A DNA stretch of 45,817 nt from Gammaproteobacteria bacterium (GTDB lineage: Bacteria > Pseudomonadota > Gammaproteobacteria > SURF-13), in the NCBI GenBank assembly GCA_030655395.1, contig JAURVQ010000109.1, positions 1 through 45,817 on the forward strand. Direction: 5' to 3'. The notes under the pieces are model-generated. The model was given only the letters and a program-made list of their open reading frames with translations. It was not told where the DNA came from and did no database searches. The stretch's first letter is position 1, and each line of letters opens with the position of its first letter. The translations under genes were made by a program, and so were the position numbers. Of this stretch, positions 29,503 through 38,944 are shown piece after piece.

Positions 29503-30905
29503 GCATAGCCCTCGCCGGAATACACGCTGGGCATGAAGTTTTCAAACCGCGTGTACTGGCCGAGGAAGGTCAAACGCAGGCCGCCGATGGGGCCGTTACG
29601 CTGCTTGACGATGTTGATCTCGGCGAAACCCTTGTCAGGACTCGCTTCGTTATACACCTCGTCACGGTAGATCATCATGATGAGGTCGGCGTCCTGCTCG
29701 ATACCGCCGGACTCGCGCAGATCGGACATCACCGGGCGCTTGTCGACACGGCTTTCCAGGTTGCGGTTGAGCTGTGACAGCGCGATCACAGGCACATTAA
29801 GTTCCTTCGCTAACGCCTTGAGTGACCTTGATATTTCTGATATTTCATTGGTGCGCGTTTCCTTTGTGCCGTTCACCTGCATCAGTTGCAGGTAATCCAC
29901 CACGATGAGCCCCAGGCCGTGCTCGCGCTTGAGGCGCCGCGCACGCGCGCGCAGCTCCATCGGCGTCAGCGAGGGCGTATCGTCGATGAACAGCGGCGCC
30001 TCGCTCAGGATGCCGACGGTGGAACTGAGCCGCGGCCAGTCGTCATCGTCGAGTTTTCCGGTGCGCACCTTGTTGTGGTCGAGGCGGCTCAACGACGACA
30101 GCATGCGCAACGCCAGCTGCTCGGCGGACATTTCCATGCTGAAGATCACGGCAGGCACGGCGTGCTTGATCGCCACATGTTCGGCGATATTCATGGCAAA
30201 GCTGGTCTTGCCCATGGACGGGCGGCCCGCCACGATGATGAGGTCGGACGGTTGCAGGCCCGATGTCATCTGATCGAGGTCATTGAAACCGCTCGCCACG
30301 CCGATGAGCGGATTATCCAGCTGCGACAGCGTATCGATGCGGTCGACGACACGCTCCAGCAATTCCCTGATCGGTGTGAAGTTGCGCCGACCGCGCGAGC
30401 TCTGCTCCGCAATCTGAAACACGCGCTGCTCGGCCGCGTCGAGCAGCTCCGCGACACTGCGTCCGTCCGGACTGAAGGCGCTGCTGCCGATCTCGTTCGC
30501 GACGCGGATGAGCTGGCGCTGCACCGAGCGCTCGCGCACGATCTCGGCGTAGGCGCGGATGTTGGTGGCGCTGGGGGTATTCTTCGCAAGCTGGGCAAGA
30601 TAGGCCAGTCCGCCTACGTTATCGAGTTCGCCGATGCCCCCCAGCCATTCCGACAGGGTAACGACATCGAACGGCTGGTCGCGCGCCGCGAGCCCGTGCA
30701 GGGTGCGAAAGATCAGGCGATGTGCAGCGCGGTAGAAGTCCTCTTCCGCGATGCGGTCGACGATGAGATCCCAGGCGTTGTTGTCGAGCATGAGCCCGCC
30801 CAGCACGGCCTGCTCGGCCTCGGTGGAGTGAGGCGGAATTTTGAGGGCAGAGGTCTCCGCGTCCGGAACGTCTCCTATCCCAAAAGGATACGCTAGCTCT
30901 TGCAT
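29499..30905 (-). CDS. dnaB: Replicative DNA helicase
   Basis: PPHSTEAEQAVLGGLMLDNNAWD, IVAGRPSMGKTSFAMNIAE, VVDYLQLM, LSQLNRNLESR. Confidence 0.96.
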   Translation of the reverse strand: MQELAYPFGIGDVPDAETSALKIPPHSTEAEQAVLGGLMLDNNAWDLIVDRIAEEDFYRAAHRLIFRTLHGLAARDQPFDVVTLSEWLGGIGELDNVGGLAYLAQLAKNTPSATNIRAYAEIVRERSVQRQLIRVANEIGSSAFSPDGRSVAELLDAAEQRVFQIAEQSSRGRRNFTPIRELLERVVDRIDTLSQLDNPLIGVASGFNDLDQMTSGLQPSDLIIVAGRPSMGKTSFAMNIAEHVAIKHAVPAVIFSMEMSAEQLALRMLSSLSRLDHNKVRTGKLDDDDWPRLSSTVGILSEAPLFIDDTPSLTPMELRARARRLKREHGLGLIVVDYLQLMQVNGTKETRTNEISEISRSLKALAKELNVPVIALSQLNRNLESRVDKRPVMSDLRESGGIEQDADLIMMIYRDEVYNEASPDKGFAEINIVKQRNGPIGGLRLTFLGQYTRFENFMPSVYSGEGYA

Positions 30906-30984
30906 GCGGTTACACCATTAAAGCGTGGGGGAAGTACATGCCCACTGTAACATGCGGCGTCCTTGCCGCGTACCTGCGAAGAGA

Positions 30985-31437
30985 TCAAGCCTCCGCGATG
31001 ATAGTGACCTTCACCGGCGTGTTCACATCCGGATGCAGGTGCACCTGTATCTCGTGCTCGCCCGCCACACGCAAGGCCCCCAGCGGCAGGCGCACCTCGT
31101 GTTTCGCCACCGCCACGCCGGCCTCGGTCAAGGCCTCGGCGATGTCCGAAGTGCCCACTGAGCCGTAGAGCTTGCCTTCTTCGCCGCCTTTGCGCGCGAG
31201 GCTGACGGCGCCCAGGGCGGCCAGCGCCGTGGCACGTGCCTGCGCCTGCTTGAGGGTCGCCTCCGCCGCCGCTTCCAGCTCGGCCCGGCGCGCCTCGAAT
31301 TTTGTGATGTTGGACGCGGTCGCGGGCGCTGCCTTGCCGCGCGGGATCAGGTAGTTCCTGCCGTAGCCCGCCTTCACGCGCACGCGGTCACCGAGCACAC
31401 CCAGGTTCTGTATCTTCTCAAGCAAAATCACGTCCAT
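30985..31437 (-). CDS. rplI: 50S ribosomal protein L9
   Basis: [36 protein letters not shown]. Confidence 0.97.
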   Translation of the reverse strand: MDVILLEKIQNLGVLGDRVRVKAGYGRNYLIPRGKAAPATASNITKFEARRAELEAAAEATLKQAQARATALAALGAVSLARKGGEEGKLYGSVGTSDIAEALTEAGVAVAKHEVRLPLGALRVAGEHEIQVHLHPDVNTPVKVTIIAEA

Positions 31438-31465
31438 GGTCCACCTCTTGAATTCAAACGATTAG

Positions 31466-32395
31466 CTATTGCCCGGTACGGTCATCCGAAGTCATGCCCG
31501 CAAACCCGACACTGTAAAGCAGCCCGGCCACAGCCAGCGCTACACTCATCTGCGGCAGTATCACCACCAGCAACCCGTACACCGCCACCAGCCACATCCG
31601 GTGCGCGTTACGCAGCGCCACGGTGCGGTGCACGAAGGCGAGCCCCTGAAACATATACACGGCCACCACGACTGCAATCAGTTCCACCAGCCACTGGCGC
31701 ATGACACCCTGCGCCACAACGCCAGCGATGACCAGCACCACGACCGGAAGCGCAAACACGCGCCCGAACCGCAAGGCATGAAACTCGATCCGGAAGCCGC
31801 CCGCATTATACAGCAGCGCCTGCCACCAGCGCGCCAGGAACAGGCTGACGCAGAACGTACTCACCATGGTCGCCGCTATCAGAGCAGTCATCACCCGCGC
31901 CATGTCGCTCAGCAACTGATCCATCTGCGCCGGGTCGTGCATCACACCGGCCTGTTCCAGCGCCGGTCTCAGGCCGCTCTCCAGTACATCGCGCCAGACG
32001 GCCACCGGATCAGCGTTCCAGAGATGTACGCCGCTGACCAGCAACGCACCCATGAAGGCGGCACAGCCCAGCGTGAGCGCGAGCGAACCGGTGCGGTGCA
32101 ATACCACGGCCAGAGCCCAGACCGGCAGCCAAATCAGCACGGCGTAGGCAATGCCCAGTGCCGGACCGCCAAGGGCAAGCAAACCCAGCAGTGCCAGCGC
32201 GGCGCCTGCCCCGCCCATAATCAACAGCCCCTGCGCGGCACCTGCACGCAGCGTCACCAAGCCCACCCCGGCGGCACTGAGATAGGCCAGCGGCCCAGTG
32301 AACGGCGGCAGCACGAGTGCGAGTGCGGCGCATATCGCCACCGCCGCGCCCGCGTGCAGACGCCCGCGCATGATGAATGCGGCCAGCGCCTTCAT
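31466..32395 (-). CDS. DUF2232 multi-pass membrane protein
   Basis: Hydrophobic protein in the rpsR-rplI gap, a typical DUF2232 location. Confidence 0.75.
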   Translation of the reverse strand: MKALAAFIMRGRLHAGAAVAICAALALVLPPFTGPLAYLSAAGVGLVTLRAGAAQGLLIMGGAGAALALLGLLALGGPALGIAYAVLIWLPVWALAVVLHRTGSLALTLGCAAFMGALLVSGVHLWNADPVAVWRDVLESGLRPALEQAGVMHDPAQMDQLLSDMARVMTALIAATMVSTFCVSLFLARWWQALLYNAGGFRIEFHALRFGRVFALPVVVLVIAGVVAQGVMRQWLVELIAVVVAVYMFQGLAFVHRTVALRNAHRMWLVAVYGLLVVILPQMSVALAVAGLLYSVGFAGMTSDDRTGQ

Positions 32396-32446
32396 ACCAG
32401 TTACGCCCGCAGCGTCAGCCGTGCCTGTTCCCGGCCGGGTGCCCGG

Positions 32447-32677
32447 TTACGGGTGGTGTGAATCGCAATACGGAATCAAGGCCAGGAAGCGGGCGCGCTG
32501 GATGGCGGTTCCGAGCTGGCGCTGATAACGCGCCTTGGTGCCGGTGATACGGCTGGGCACGATCTTGCCGTTTTCGCTCAGATAGTTCTTGAGCACGGCA
32601 ATATCCTTGTAGTCGATTTCCTTGACCTTTTCTGCGGTGAAACGGCAAAACTTTCTACGACGAAAAAAACGTGACAT
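32447..32677 (-). CDS. rpsR: 30S ribosomal protein S18
   Basis: [50 protein letters not shown]. Confidence 0.97.
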   Translation of the reverse strand: MSRFFRRRKFCRFTAEKVKEIDYKDIAVLKNYLSENGKIVPSRITGTKARYQRQLGTAIQRARFLALIPYCDSHHP

Positions 32678-32708
32678 GGTTATTACCTCTCAACAGGGCA
32701 ATGTGGGC

Positions 32709-33137
32709 TCAAGCGGCGTCCGAAGGGGCTGCAACGACCTCTTCTTCGTCTTCAGTGGCCTCTGCCTCTCCGGCTACATCTTCGGCGGCGCTGCGGCGCG
32801 CACTTTCATCGCGCTCTTCCTTCGACTTCGCAAGCAGCGACGGCTCGGTGACCGCCTCATCACGCACGATCACCAGATTACGGATCACGGCGTCATTGAA
32901 ACGGAACGCGCTGGTGAGTTCGTCCAGGGTTTCCTGGCCGCACTCGATATTCATCAGCACGTAATGCGCCTTGTGCACCTTGTTGATAGGGTAGGCCAGC
33001 GGACGCCGGCCCCAGTCTTCCAGACGGTGAATCTTGCCGTCCTTGGCGGCGATGAGCGTGCGATAACGCTCGATCATGCCGGTAACCTGCTCACTCTGGT
33101 CAGGGTGGACCAGAAACACGATCTCATAGTGTCTCAT
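32709..33137 (-). CDS. rpsF: 30S ribosomal protein S6
   Basis: [29 protein letters not shown]...[23 protein letters not shown]. Confidence 0.97.
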   Translation of the reverse strand: MRHYEIVFLVHPDQSEQVTGMIERYRTLIAAKDGKIHRLEDWGRRPLAYPINKVHKAHYVLMNIECGQETLDELTSAFRFNDAVIRNLVIVRDEAVTEPSLLAKSKEERDESARRSAAEDVAGEAEATEDEEEVVAAPSDAA

Positions 33138-33159
33138 TAATGCTCCTCATGGCTCAGTA

Positions 33160-33182
33160 GCCTCCCGCAGGTGCGGTGAGGC
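33160..33182 (-). promoter_or_regulatory. Hairpin in the rpsF 5' leader, candidate ribosomal-protein autoregulatory structure
   Basis: Minus strand GCCTC-A-CCGC-ACCT-GCGG-GAGGC, just upstream of the rpsF ribosome-binding site. Confidence 0.35.
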
Positions 33183-33272
33183 AAGGAGTTAGGCTGGTGT
33201 AACAACCGCGTATTGTAATTTGAAAACAGGTGTATTTGCAATCACGTGCCGCCTGAAACGCCCGCCGCAGCG

Positions 33273-33785
33273 TCACTTCGCCTCGTGCGCCGGACTGATC
33301 AGGCGGTCTGTGTAGGCCAACGCCACTGCGGAGATCAGGAAGGTGACGTGAATGATCACCTGCCACATGATGGTTTCTTCCGGTATCTGCTCGGCGTTGA
33401 TGAAAGTCTTGAGCAAATGGATGGAGGAAATCCCGATCAGCGCCATCGCCACCTTCACCTTGATGGAGCCGGCGCTGACGTGCTTCAGCCAGTCCGGCCG
33501 GTCGGGATGCAACTGCAGGTCGAGCCGCGAGACAAAGATTTCATAACCGCCGATGATGACCATGATAAGCAGGTTGGCGATCATCACCACATCAATCAGC
33601 CCCAGCACCATGAGCATGATCATGTTCTCCGTGAGCGTGGGCACGGAGGTAATCAGATGGACGAGCTCCATCATGAAGCGGTAGACATACACGCCCTGCG
33701 CGATGATCAAGCCGACATACAGCGGCGCTTGCAGCCAGCGGCTGGAAAATATGAATCTGCCCAGAAGATCAGTGCCCTTGTTCAC
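33273..33785 (-). CDS. YqhA/UPF0114 family membrane protein
   Basis: FSSRWLQAPLYVGLIIAQGVYVYRF, LMVLGLIDVVMIANLLIMVIIGGYEIFVS; probable GTG start at 33785. Confidence 0.88.
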   Translation of the reverse strand: MNKGTDLLGRFIFSSRWLQAPLYVGLIIAQGVYVYRFMMELVHLITSVPTLTENMIMLMVLGLIDVVMIANLLIMVIIGGYEIFVSRLDLQLHPDRPDWLKHVSAGSIKVKVAMALIGISSIHLLKTFINAEQIPEETIMWQVIIHVTFLISAVALAYTDRLISPAHEAK

Positions 33786-33892
33786 GGCTGTCGCTATCCT
33801 TGAATTAACGTTAAAAAACGCGTGTATACTATCATAATCGCAACGCATCACAGCCACCCCATCGAACACACCCCAGCACAGGCACCCCACCC

Positions 33893-34900
33893 ATGATCTT
33901 TATCACCCTGATTCTCATGTTGCTGCTGATACTGGTAGCGGCGGAAGTCTTTTGTAACGCCCTGGAGCACCTCGGCGAGCGGCTGAAAATATCCGAGGGT
34001 GTGGTGGGCTCGCTATTCGCCGCCGTCGGCACCGCGCTGCCGGAAACCATGGTGCCGATACTCGCTATTTTCGCAGGCACCGACAACATGGAACTCAACC
34101 ACGAAATAGGCGTCGGCGCCATCCTCGGCGCGCCGCTCATGCTGTCCACCCTCACCCTGTTCCTGCTGCTGGTAGCCACCGTGAAAACCCGCGGGATAAA
34201 CGGCCACTTCACGCCGGAAAAAACCGGCCTGACGCGCGACCTTAACTTCTTCCTGCTCGCCTTTTCACTCGCCGCCATCGCCCTGTTCATTCCGCGCGAA
34301 TTCGACGTTATCCGCATCGCCATTGGTTTCGGCCTGGTGTTGGTCTACTTTATTTACATCATGCTCACCCTGCGCGCCTCCAGCAAGCTGGTGCAGGACG
34401 GCCATGCCACAGAAGCCCACGGCGTCATGCTGCTGTGCCGCATGGGGCTGCCGCTCAACTATCCTGTGATCTATCTTCAGCTGGGTCTGGGCCTGACACT
34501 GCTGATACTGGGCGCCAAGGGCTTCATACATGGCATCGAAGAAGTCGCGCCGATCATCGGCATCTCGGCACTGCTGCTGTCACTGCTGATTATCCCCGTC
34601 GCCACCGAGCTGCCGGAAAAGGTCAACAGCATCCTGTGGATACGCAAACGCAAGGACACCCTCGCCTTCGGCAACATCACCGGCGCGATGGTGTTTCAAG
34701 GCACGCTGCTGCCCGCCATCGGCATCATGCTCACCCCCTGGGGGCCGCGCCTGGACGTGGTGCTCGGCGTGATGGTGACCTTGGCGGCGGCGCTCTGGAT
34801 ACGCCTCATGCTGCAGCGCGGCCAGTTACGTGTCTGGCACGTGGCCGTGAACGGGGTTTTATACGTGAGCTATATCGCGGTGGTATTGAGTTTCCCTTGA
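33893..34900 (+). CDS. Sodium/calcium exchanger (CaCA) family membrane protein
   Basis: Two repeats: FCNALEHLGERLKISEGVVGSLFAAVGTALPETMVPI and FIHGIEEVAPIIGISALLLSLLIIPVATELPEKVNSI. Confidence 0.85.
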   Translation: MIFITLILMLLLILVAAEVFCNALEHLGERLKISEGVVGSLFAAVGTALPETMVPILAIFAGTDNMELNHEIGVGAILGAPLMLSTLTLFLLLVATVKTRGINGHFTPEKTGLTRDLNFFLLAFSLAAIALFIPREFDVIRIAIGFGLVLVYFIYIMLTLRASSKLVQDGHATEAHGVMLLCRMGLPLNYPVIYLQLGLGLTLLILGAKGFIHGIEEVAPIIGISALLLSLLIIPVATELPEKVNSILWIRKRKDTLAFGNITGAMVFQGTLLPAIGIMLTPWGPRLDVVLGVMVTLAAALWIRLMLQRGQLRVWHVAVNGVLYVSYIAVVLSFP

Positions 34901-34922
34901 TCTGGCATATCAAACTCGTCAG

Positions 34923-35072
34923 TTACTCATAAGCCAGTAAGTAAGATGCACTACCCGCCACGTCCCCGCCCCTTGTTTAGGGGGCGGGACAGGGTGGGGG
35001 TAGATAAAACAGTGTAGTTACTCAGGAGTCACATCATCAGCATTGTGGCCTAACTTCCTGACTCCTGAGTAA
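34923..35072 (+). repeat. Interspersed structured repeat, family 1, copy C (150 bp)
   Basis: TTACTCATAAGCCAGTAAGTAAGATGCACTACCCGCCACGTCCCCGCCCCTTGTTTAGGGGGCGGGACAGGGTGGGGGTAG...GACTCCTGAGTAA; near-identical left arm to copy A. Confidence 0.95.
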
Positions 35073-35817
35073 CATTTGCGCGCTGGCGCACGGCCTCATA
35101 CAGGCAGATGCCGGTGGCTACCGACACATTGAGGCTTTCCACGCTGCCGTGCATGGGGATGCGGATGAGCACATCGCAGTGCTCGCGGGTGAGGCGGCGC
35201 AGGCCTTGGCCTTCACCGCCCATGACCAGCGCCAGCGGGCCTTTCAGATCGGCGTCGTAGAGGCTGGTGTCGGCGGTGCCGTCGGCGCCGATCAACCACA
35301 CACCGGCATCGCGCAGGCTGCGCAGGGTGCGGGCGAGGTTGGTGACCTGGATGAACGGCACGGACTCGGCCGCACCGCTGGCCACTTTGCGCACGGTGGG
35401 CGTGAGGCTGACACTTTTGTCGCGCGGCGCGATCACAGCATGCACGCCTGCGGCATCGGCGCTGCGCAGGCACGCGCCGAGGTTGTGCGGGTCTTGCACG
35501 CCGTCCAGCACCAGTAAAAACGGCGGCGCGGTGAGCGTAGTGAGGATGGCGTCGAGATCGTCTTCGGTGTGCGCCTTGGCCTGCGCGCATTGCGCCACTA
35601 CGCCTTGATGGGGCGCGCCTTCGGCCATTGCGTCCAACTGCTGGCGCGTGACGTTATGCACCGTAACCTTCGCCTGCTGTGCCAGCGTGAGTATTTCCTG
35701 CATGCGCGCATCGCGGCGTGAGTCGTCCACCCACACGCCGGTCACCGCCGTGGCATTCCGGCGCAGTGCGGCCTGCACTGCATGCAGGCCGTGGACGAGG
35801 TCAGTTGCGCGAGTCAT
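35050..35817 (-). CDS. rlmB: 23S rRNA 2'-O-methyltransferase RlmB (SpoU family)
   Basis: FLLVLDGVQDPHNLGACLRSADAAGVHAVI, LALVMGGEGQGLRRLTREHCD, SLNVSVATGICLYEAVRQR. Confidence 0.94.
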   Translation of the reverse strand: MTRATDLVHGLHAVQAALRRNATAVTGVWVDDSRRDARMQEILTLAQQAKVTVHNVTRQQLDAMAEGAPHQGVVAQCAQAKAHTEDDLDAILTTLTAPPFLLVLDGVQDPHNLGACLRSADAAGVHAVIAPRDKSVSLTPTVRKVASGAAESVPFIQVTNLARTLRSLRDAGVWLIGADGTADTSLYDADLKGPLALVMGGEGQGLRRLTREHCDVLIRIPMHGSVESLNVSVATGICLYEAVRQRANVTQESGS

Positions 35818-35836
35818 GGATGGCGGTAGTGAGCGC

Positions 35837-36289
35837 TCAGCGCACGGTGATGTCTTTCAGCAGTGGCTTGCAGGTCTGCTCGCGCGTGAATTCGACATCG
35901 AGCTGATAGGTGTGACCCGCCTCCACCTGCACCGTGAGCGGCACTCGTGACTGGCGCATAATGGAGTGACGCGTGATTGGGGTCAGTGGGTCGAAGTCGG
36001 TGCCGAGCAGCGTGGGTTTGATACGGAAGCTGCATTGCACCTCCACGGTATGCGTGCCGGGCAATACGTCGATGCGCAGCACCGTGCCGCGTACGTGGGC
36101 CCCGTCCACGCTGCCGAAGAGCGCGCCGCGGGCGGTGAAGTCGTGCATCATCGGGTTGGCCTCGATGACGGCGACTTGATCGCGCGGCAGTTCAGGGCCG
36201 GAGTAGAGTCGCGCAGTGGCGGCACAGCCGGCGCTGAGGAGTGCAGCCAGTGCGAGACTGACAAAAAGCAGGTGTCTTGAATGAGCCAT
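35837..36289 (-). CDS. Hypothetical lipoprotein
   Basis: MAHSRHLLFVSLALAALLSAGCAATARLYSG, lipobox LSAGC; start set at ATG 36289. Confidence 0.75.
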   Translation of the reverse strand: MAHSRHLLFVSLALAALLSAGCAATARLYSGPELPRDQVAVIEANPMMHDFTARGALFGSVDGAHVRGTVLRIDVLPGTHTVEVQCSFRIKPTLLGTDFDPLTPITRHSIMRQSRVPLTVQVEAGHTYQLDVEFTREQTCKPLLKDITVR

Positions 36290-36320
36290 GAGGGCAAACT
36301 CCGGATCAGAACTTATCTCA

Positions 36321-36434
36321 AAATTCCTTCCCCCTTGACGGGGGAAGGTTGGGATGGGGGTGAAAAGTCCATGCACAAGGTGCTTTACACACCCCCACCC
36401 TCGCCCTCCCCCATCGAGGGGGAGGGGAAATTCT
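36321..36434. repeat. Two-hairpin C/G-tract palindromic element, family 2
   Basis: CCTTCCCCC-TTGAC-GGGGGAAGG (36326-36348) and CCCTCCCCC-ATCGA-GGGGGAGGG (36404-36426) flanked by AAATTCC and GGGGAAATTC; GGTTGGGATGGGGGTG faces CACCCCCACCCTCGCC. Confidence 0.88.
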
Positions 36435-36440
36435 TGGGCT

Positions 36441-38711
36441 TTAACGTTTCGAGCGTCTGCGCTTGGGCCGCGATTTTGGCTTCTTCTCCTGTTGCGGCGG
36501 CTGCCCTTTGTCTTTGGTTTTGACTGTGGTCTGCGCCAGTTCAAAATCCATCTTGCGATCATCCATGTTCACGCGCATCACCTTGATGCGTATCTTGTCG
36601 GCGAGGCGGTACACCGTGTGGGTACGCTCGCCCAGCAGGCGATGCTTGCCGGCGTCGAAGTGGTAATAATCATTGTTGAGCGCGGTGACGTGCACCAGGC
36701 CTTCAACATAGATATCCTTGAGCTCGACGAACAGGCCGAAACTCGTCACGCCGCAGATGACACCGTCGAACTCCTCGCCGATCTTGTCCATCATGTATTC
36801 GCACTTGAGCCAGGTAACGGCATCGCGCGTCGCCTCATCCGCACGCCGTTCCGTCATCGAGCAATGCTCGCCGTGCGACTGCATGGCATCGTGCGTGTAA
36901 TCGAATTTCGCAATGGCCTGGCGCGAGAGGCAGTGACGAATGGCGCGATGCACCAGCAGGTCGGGATAACGGCGGATAGGCGACGTGAAGTGCGTGTAGC
37001 CCTCCAGCGCGAGGCCGAAGTGGCCGGTATTGTCGGGCGTGTACACCGCCTGCGCGAGGCTGCGCAGCAGCACGGTCTGAATCAGGTGCGTATCCGGGCG
37101 TTCCTGAATGCTGCCGAGCAACTTGGCATAGTGCTTCGGCTCCGGCTTGTCGCCCCCCCCGAGGCTCAGGCCCAGTTCGGCGAGAAATCCGCGCAGATCG
37201 GTAAGCTTCTCCGCGCCGGGGCCTTCGTGCACGCGGTACAGAGCAGGGATTTTGTGTCCGAGCAGGAATTCAGCGGCGGCGACGTTGGCGGCGATCATGC
37301 ATTCCTCGATCAGCTTGTGCGCGTCGTTGCGCACCACCGGCACGATGCTTTCGATTTTGCGTTGCGCGCCGAAGATGATGCGCGTCTCGGTGGTTTCAAA
37401 GTCCACCGCGCCGCGCTGATCGCGCGCATGGCGCAGCGCCTGATAGAGCGCGTGCAGTTCCTGCAGGTGCGGCAGCAGCGAGGCGTGTTTTTGTCCCAGC
37501 GCCGTATCGCCTTCGATGACCATCGCCGCCACTTCGTCGTAGGTGAGGCGCGCGTGCGAGCGCATCACACCCTCGAAAAACCGGTGACGCTCCACCTTGC
37601 CGGCGCTGTTCACCTTCATTTCGCACACCATGCACAGGCGGTCGGTGTGCGGATTGATCGAACACAGTCCGTTTGACAACACCTCCGGCAGCATGGGAAT
37701 CACGCGCTGCGGGAAATACACCGAGGTGCCGCGCAGCCGCGCCTCAGCGTCGAGCGCCGTACCCGGCACCACATAACTCGATACATCGGCGATGGCGACC
37801 AGCAGGCGCCAGCCCTTGCCCTCGCGTTCACAGAACACGGCATCGTCAAAATCGCGCGCGTCGGCGCCGTCGATCGTGACCAGCGGCAGCGTGCGTATAT
37901 CCTCACGGCCCTGCTTGGCCTGTTCCGGCACCTCGGCGCCGAGTCGCGCAATCTCGGACTCGACCTGCATCGGCCATTCCAGCGGCAGGTTGTGCGCGCG
38001 GATGGCAACGTCGATCTCCATGCCCGGCGCCATGTGGTCGCCGAGGATTTCGACGATCTTGCCCGTGGTCTTGGCGTAGGCGCTGGGCTGGGCGATGATC
38101 TCGGCCATCACGATCTGGCCGTGCGCGGCGCCGGCCTGCTGGTCGGCGGGAATGACGATGTCCTGGCTGATGCGTTTGTTGTCCGGTGAGACAAACCCGA
38201 TGCCTTGCTCGCAATAAAAGCGGCCCACGACGCGGGTGGTATTGCGCTCCAGCACCTCGACGATGGCGCCCTCGCGCCGGCCGCGCCGGTCGATGCCGGA
38301 GACGCGCGCCATGGCACGGTCACCGTGCAGCAGCACGCGCATCTCGCGCGCGGAGAGGAACAGGTCGTCGCCGCCCTCCTCCGGCGCAAGAAAACCGAAG
38401 CCGTCTGGGTGGCCGATGACACGGCCGCGCACCAGATCCATCTTCTGCACCAGGCCGTAGCCGCCGCGCCGGTTGCGGATCAACTGGCCGTCGCGCTCCA
38501 TCGCCTTGAGGCGGCGGCGCAGGGCCTCCAGGTCTTGTTCATCCTGGATTTTCAGCTCGGTGGCGATTTGCTCCTGGCTGAGCGGAACGCCCTCTGCCGC
38601 GAGGCATTCCATGATGTATTCACGGCTTGCGATGGGGCGCTCGTACTTCGACGCCTCGCGCCCGGCATGCGGGTCCTGGTTCGGTGTGGTAGTGGACTGC
38701 TTCTTCTTCAT
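36441..38711 (-). CDS. rnr: Ribonuclease R
   Basis: RNB motifs TIDGADARDFDDAVF, YFPQRVIPMLPEVLSNGLCSINPHTDRL, YTHFTSPIRRYPDLLVHRAI; S1 domain; basic tail. Confidence 0.95.
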   Translation of the reverse strand: MKKKQSTTTPNQDPHAGREASKYERPIASREYIMECLAAEGVPLSQEQIATELKIQDEQDLEALRRRLKAMERDGQLIRNRRGGYGLVQKMDLVRGRVIGHPDGFGFLAPEEGGDDLFLSAREMRVLLHGDRAMARVSGIDRRGRREGAIVEVLERNTTRVVGRFYCEQGIGFVSPDNKRISQDIVIPADQQAGAAHGQIVMAEIIAQPSAYAKTTGKIVEILGDHMAPGMEIDVAIRAHNLPLEWPMQVESEIARLGAEVPEQAKQGREDIRTLPLVTIDGADARDFDDAVFCEREGKGWRLLVAIADVSSYVVPGTALDAEARLRGTSVYFPQRVIPMLPEVLSNGLCSINPHTDRLCMVCEMKVNSAGKVERHRFFEGVMRSHARLTYDEVAAMVIEGDTALGQKHASLLPHLQELHALYQALRHARDQRGAVDFETTETRIIFGAQRKIESIVPVVRNDAHKLIEECMIAANVAAAEFLLGHKIPALYRVHEGPGAEKLTDLRGFLAELGLSLGGGDKPEPKHYAKLLGSIQERPDTHLIQTVLLRSLAQAVYTPDNTGHFGLALEGYTHFTSPIRRYPDLLVHRAIRHCLSRQAIAKFDYTHDAMQSHGEHCSMTERRADEATRDAVTWLKCEYMMDKIGEEFDGVICGVTSFGLFVELKDIYVEGLVHVTALNNDYYHFDAGKHRLLGERTHTVYRLADKIRIKVMRVNMDDRKMDFELAQTTVKTKDKGQPPQQEKKPKSRPKRRRSKR

Positions 38712-38780
38712 TGAAAAAATACCGCCTGTAGAGTAAAGTGCGCACCTTCGGCACACATCTCACCATGAGGTGCCGATGCG

Positions 38781-38867
38781 CCGGGGTGGCGGAATTGGTA
38801 GACGCGCTAGCTTCAGGTGTTAGTGGGGGTAACCCCGTGGAGGTTCAAGTCCTCTCCTCGGCACCAT
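38781..38867 (+). tRNA. tRNA-Leu (anticodon CAG), CCA encoded
   Basis: GCCGGGGTGGCGGAATTGGTAGACGCGCTAGCTTCAGGTGTTAGTGGGGGTAACCCCGTGGAGGTTCAAGTCCTCTCCTCGGCACCA; anticodon loop TTCAGGT, long variable arm, acceptor stem pairs. Confidence 0.96.
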
Positions 38868-38872
38868 TATCG

Positions 38873-38940
38873 TAGGTCGGATCAAGCGTAGCGGATCCGA
38901 CGCATGTCGGTTCCGCACTGCGTGCTTGAACCGACCTACA
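38873..38940. repeat. REP-like inverted repeat GTAGGTCGGATC...GAACCGACCTAC
   Basis: Outer stem GTAGGTCGG/CCGACCTAC; alternative inner stems GTCGGATC/GATCCGAC and GTCGGTTC/GAACCGAC. Confidence 0.88.
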
Positions 38941-38944
38941 TGAT

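Noticed and set aside
28420-29508. 362-aa ORF opposite alanine racemase
   Set aside because: Mirror of the alr frame, no recognisable domain, composition artefact of GC3 bias.
31466-32395. Membrane protein between rplI and rpsR as a foreign insertion
   Set aside because: A DUF2232 protein in this position is a known arrangement in proteobacteria.
36354-37676. 440-aa ORF opposite rnr
   Set aside because: Antisense shadow of RNase R; begins inside the family-2 palindrome with no family features.
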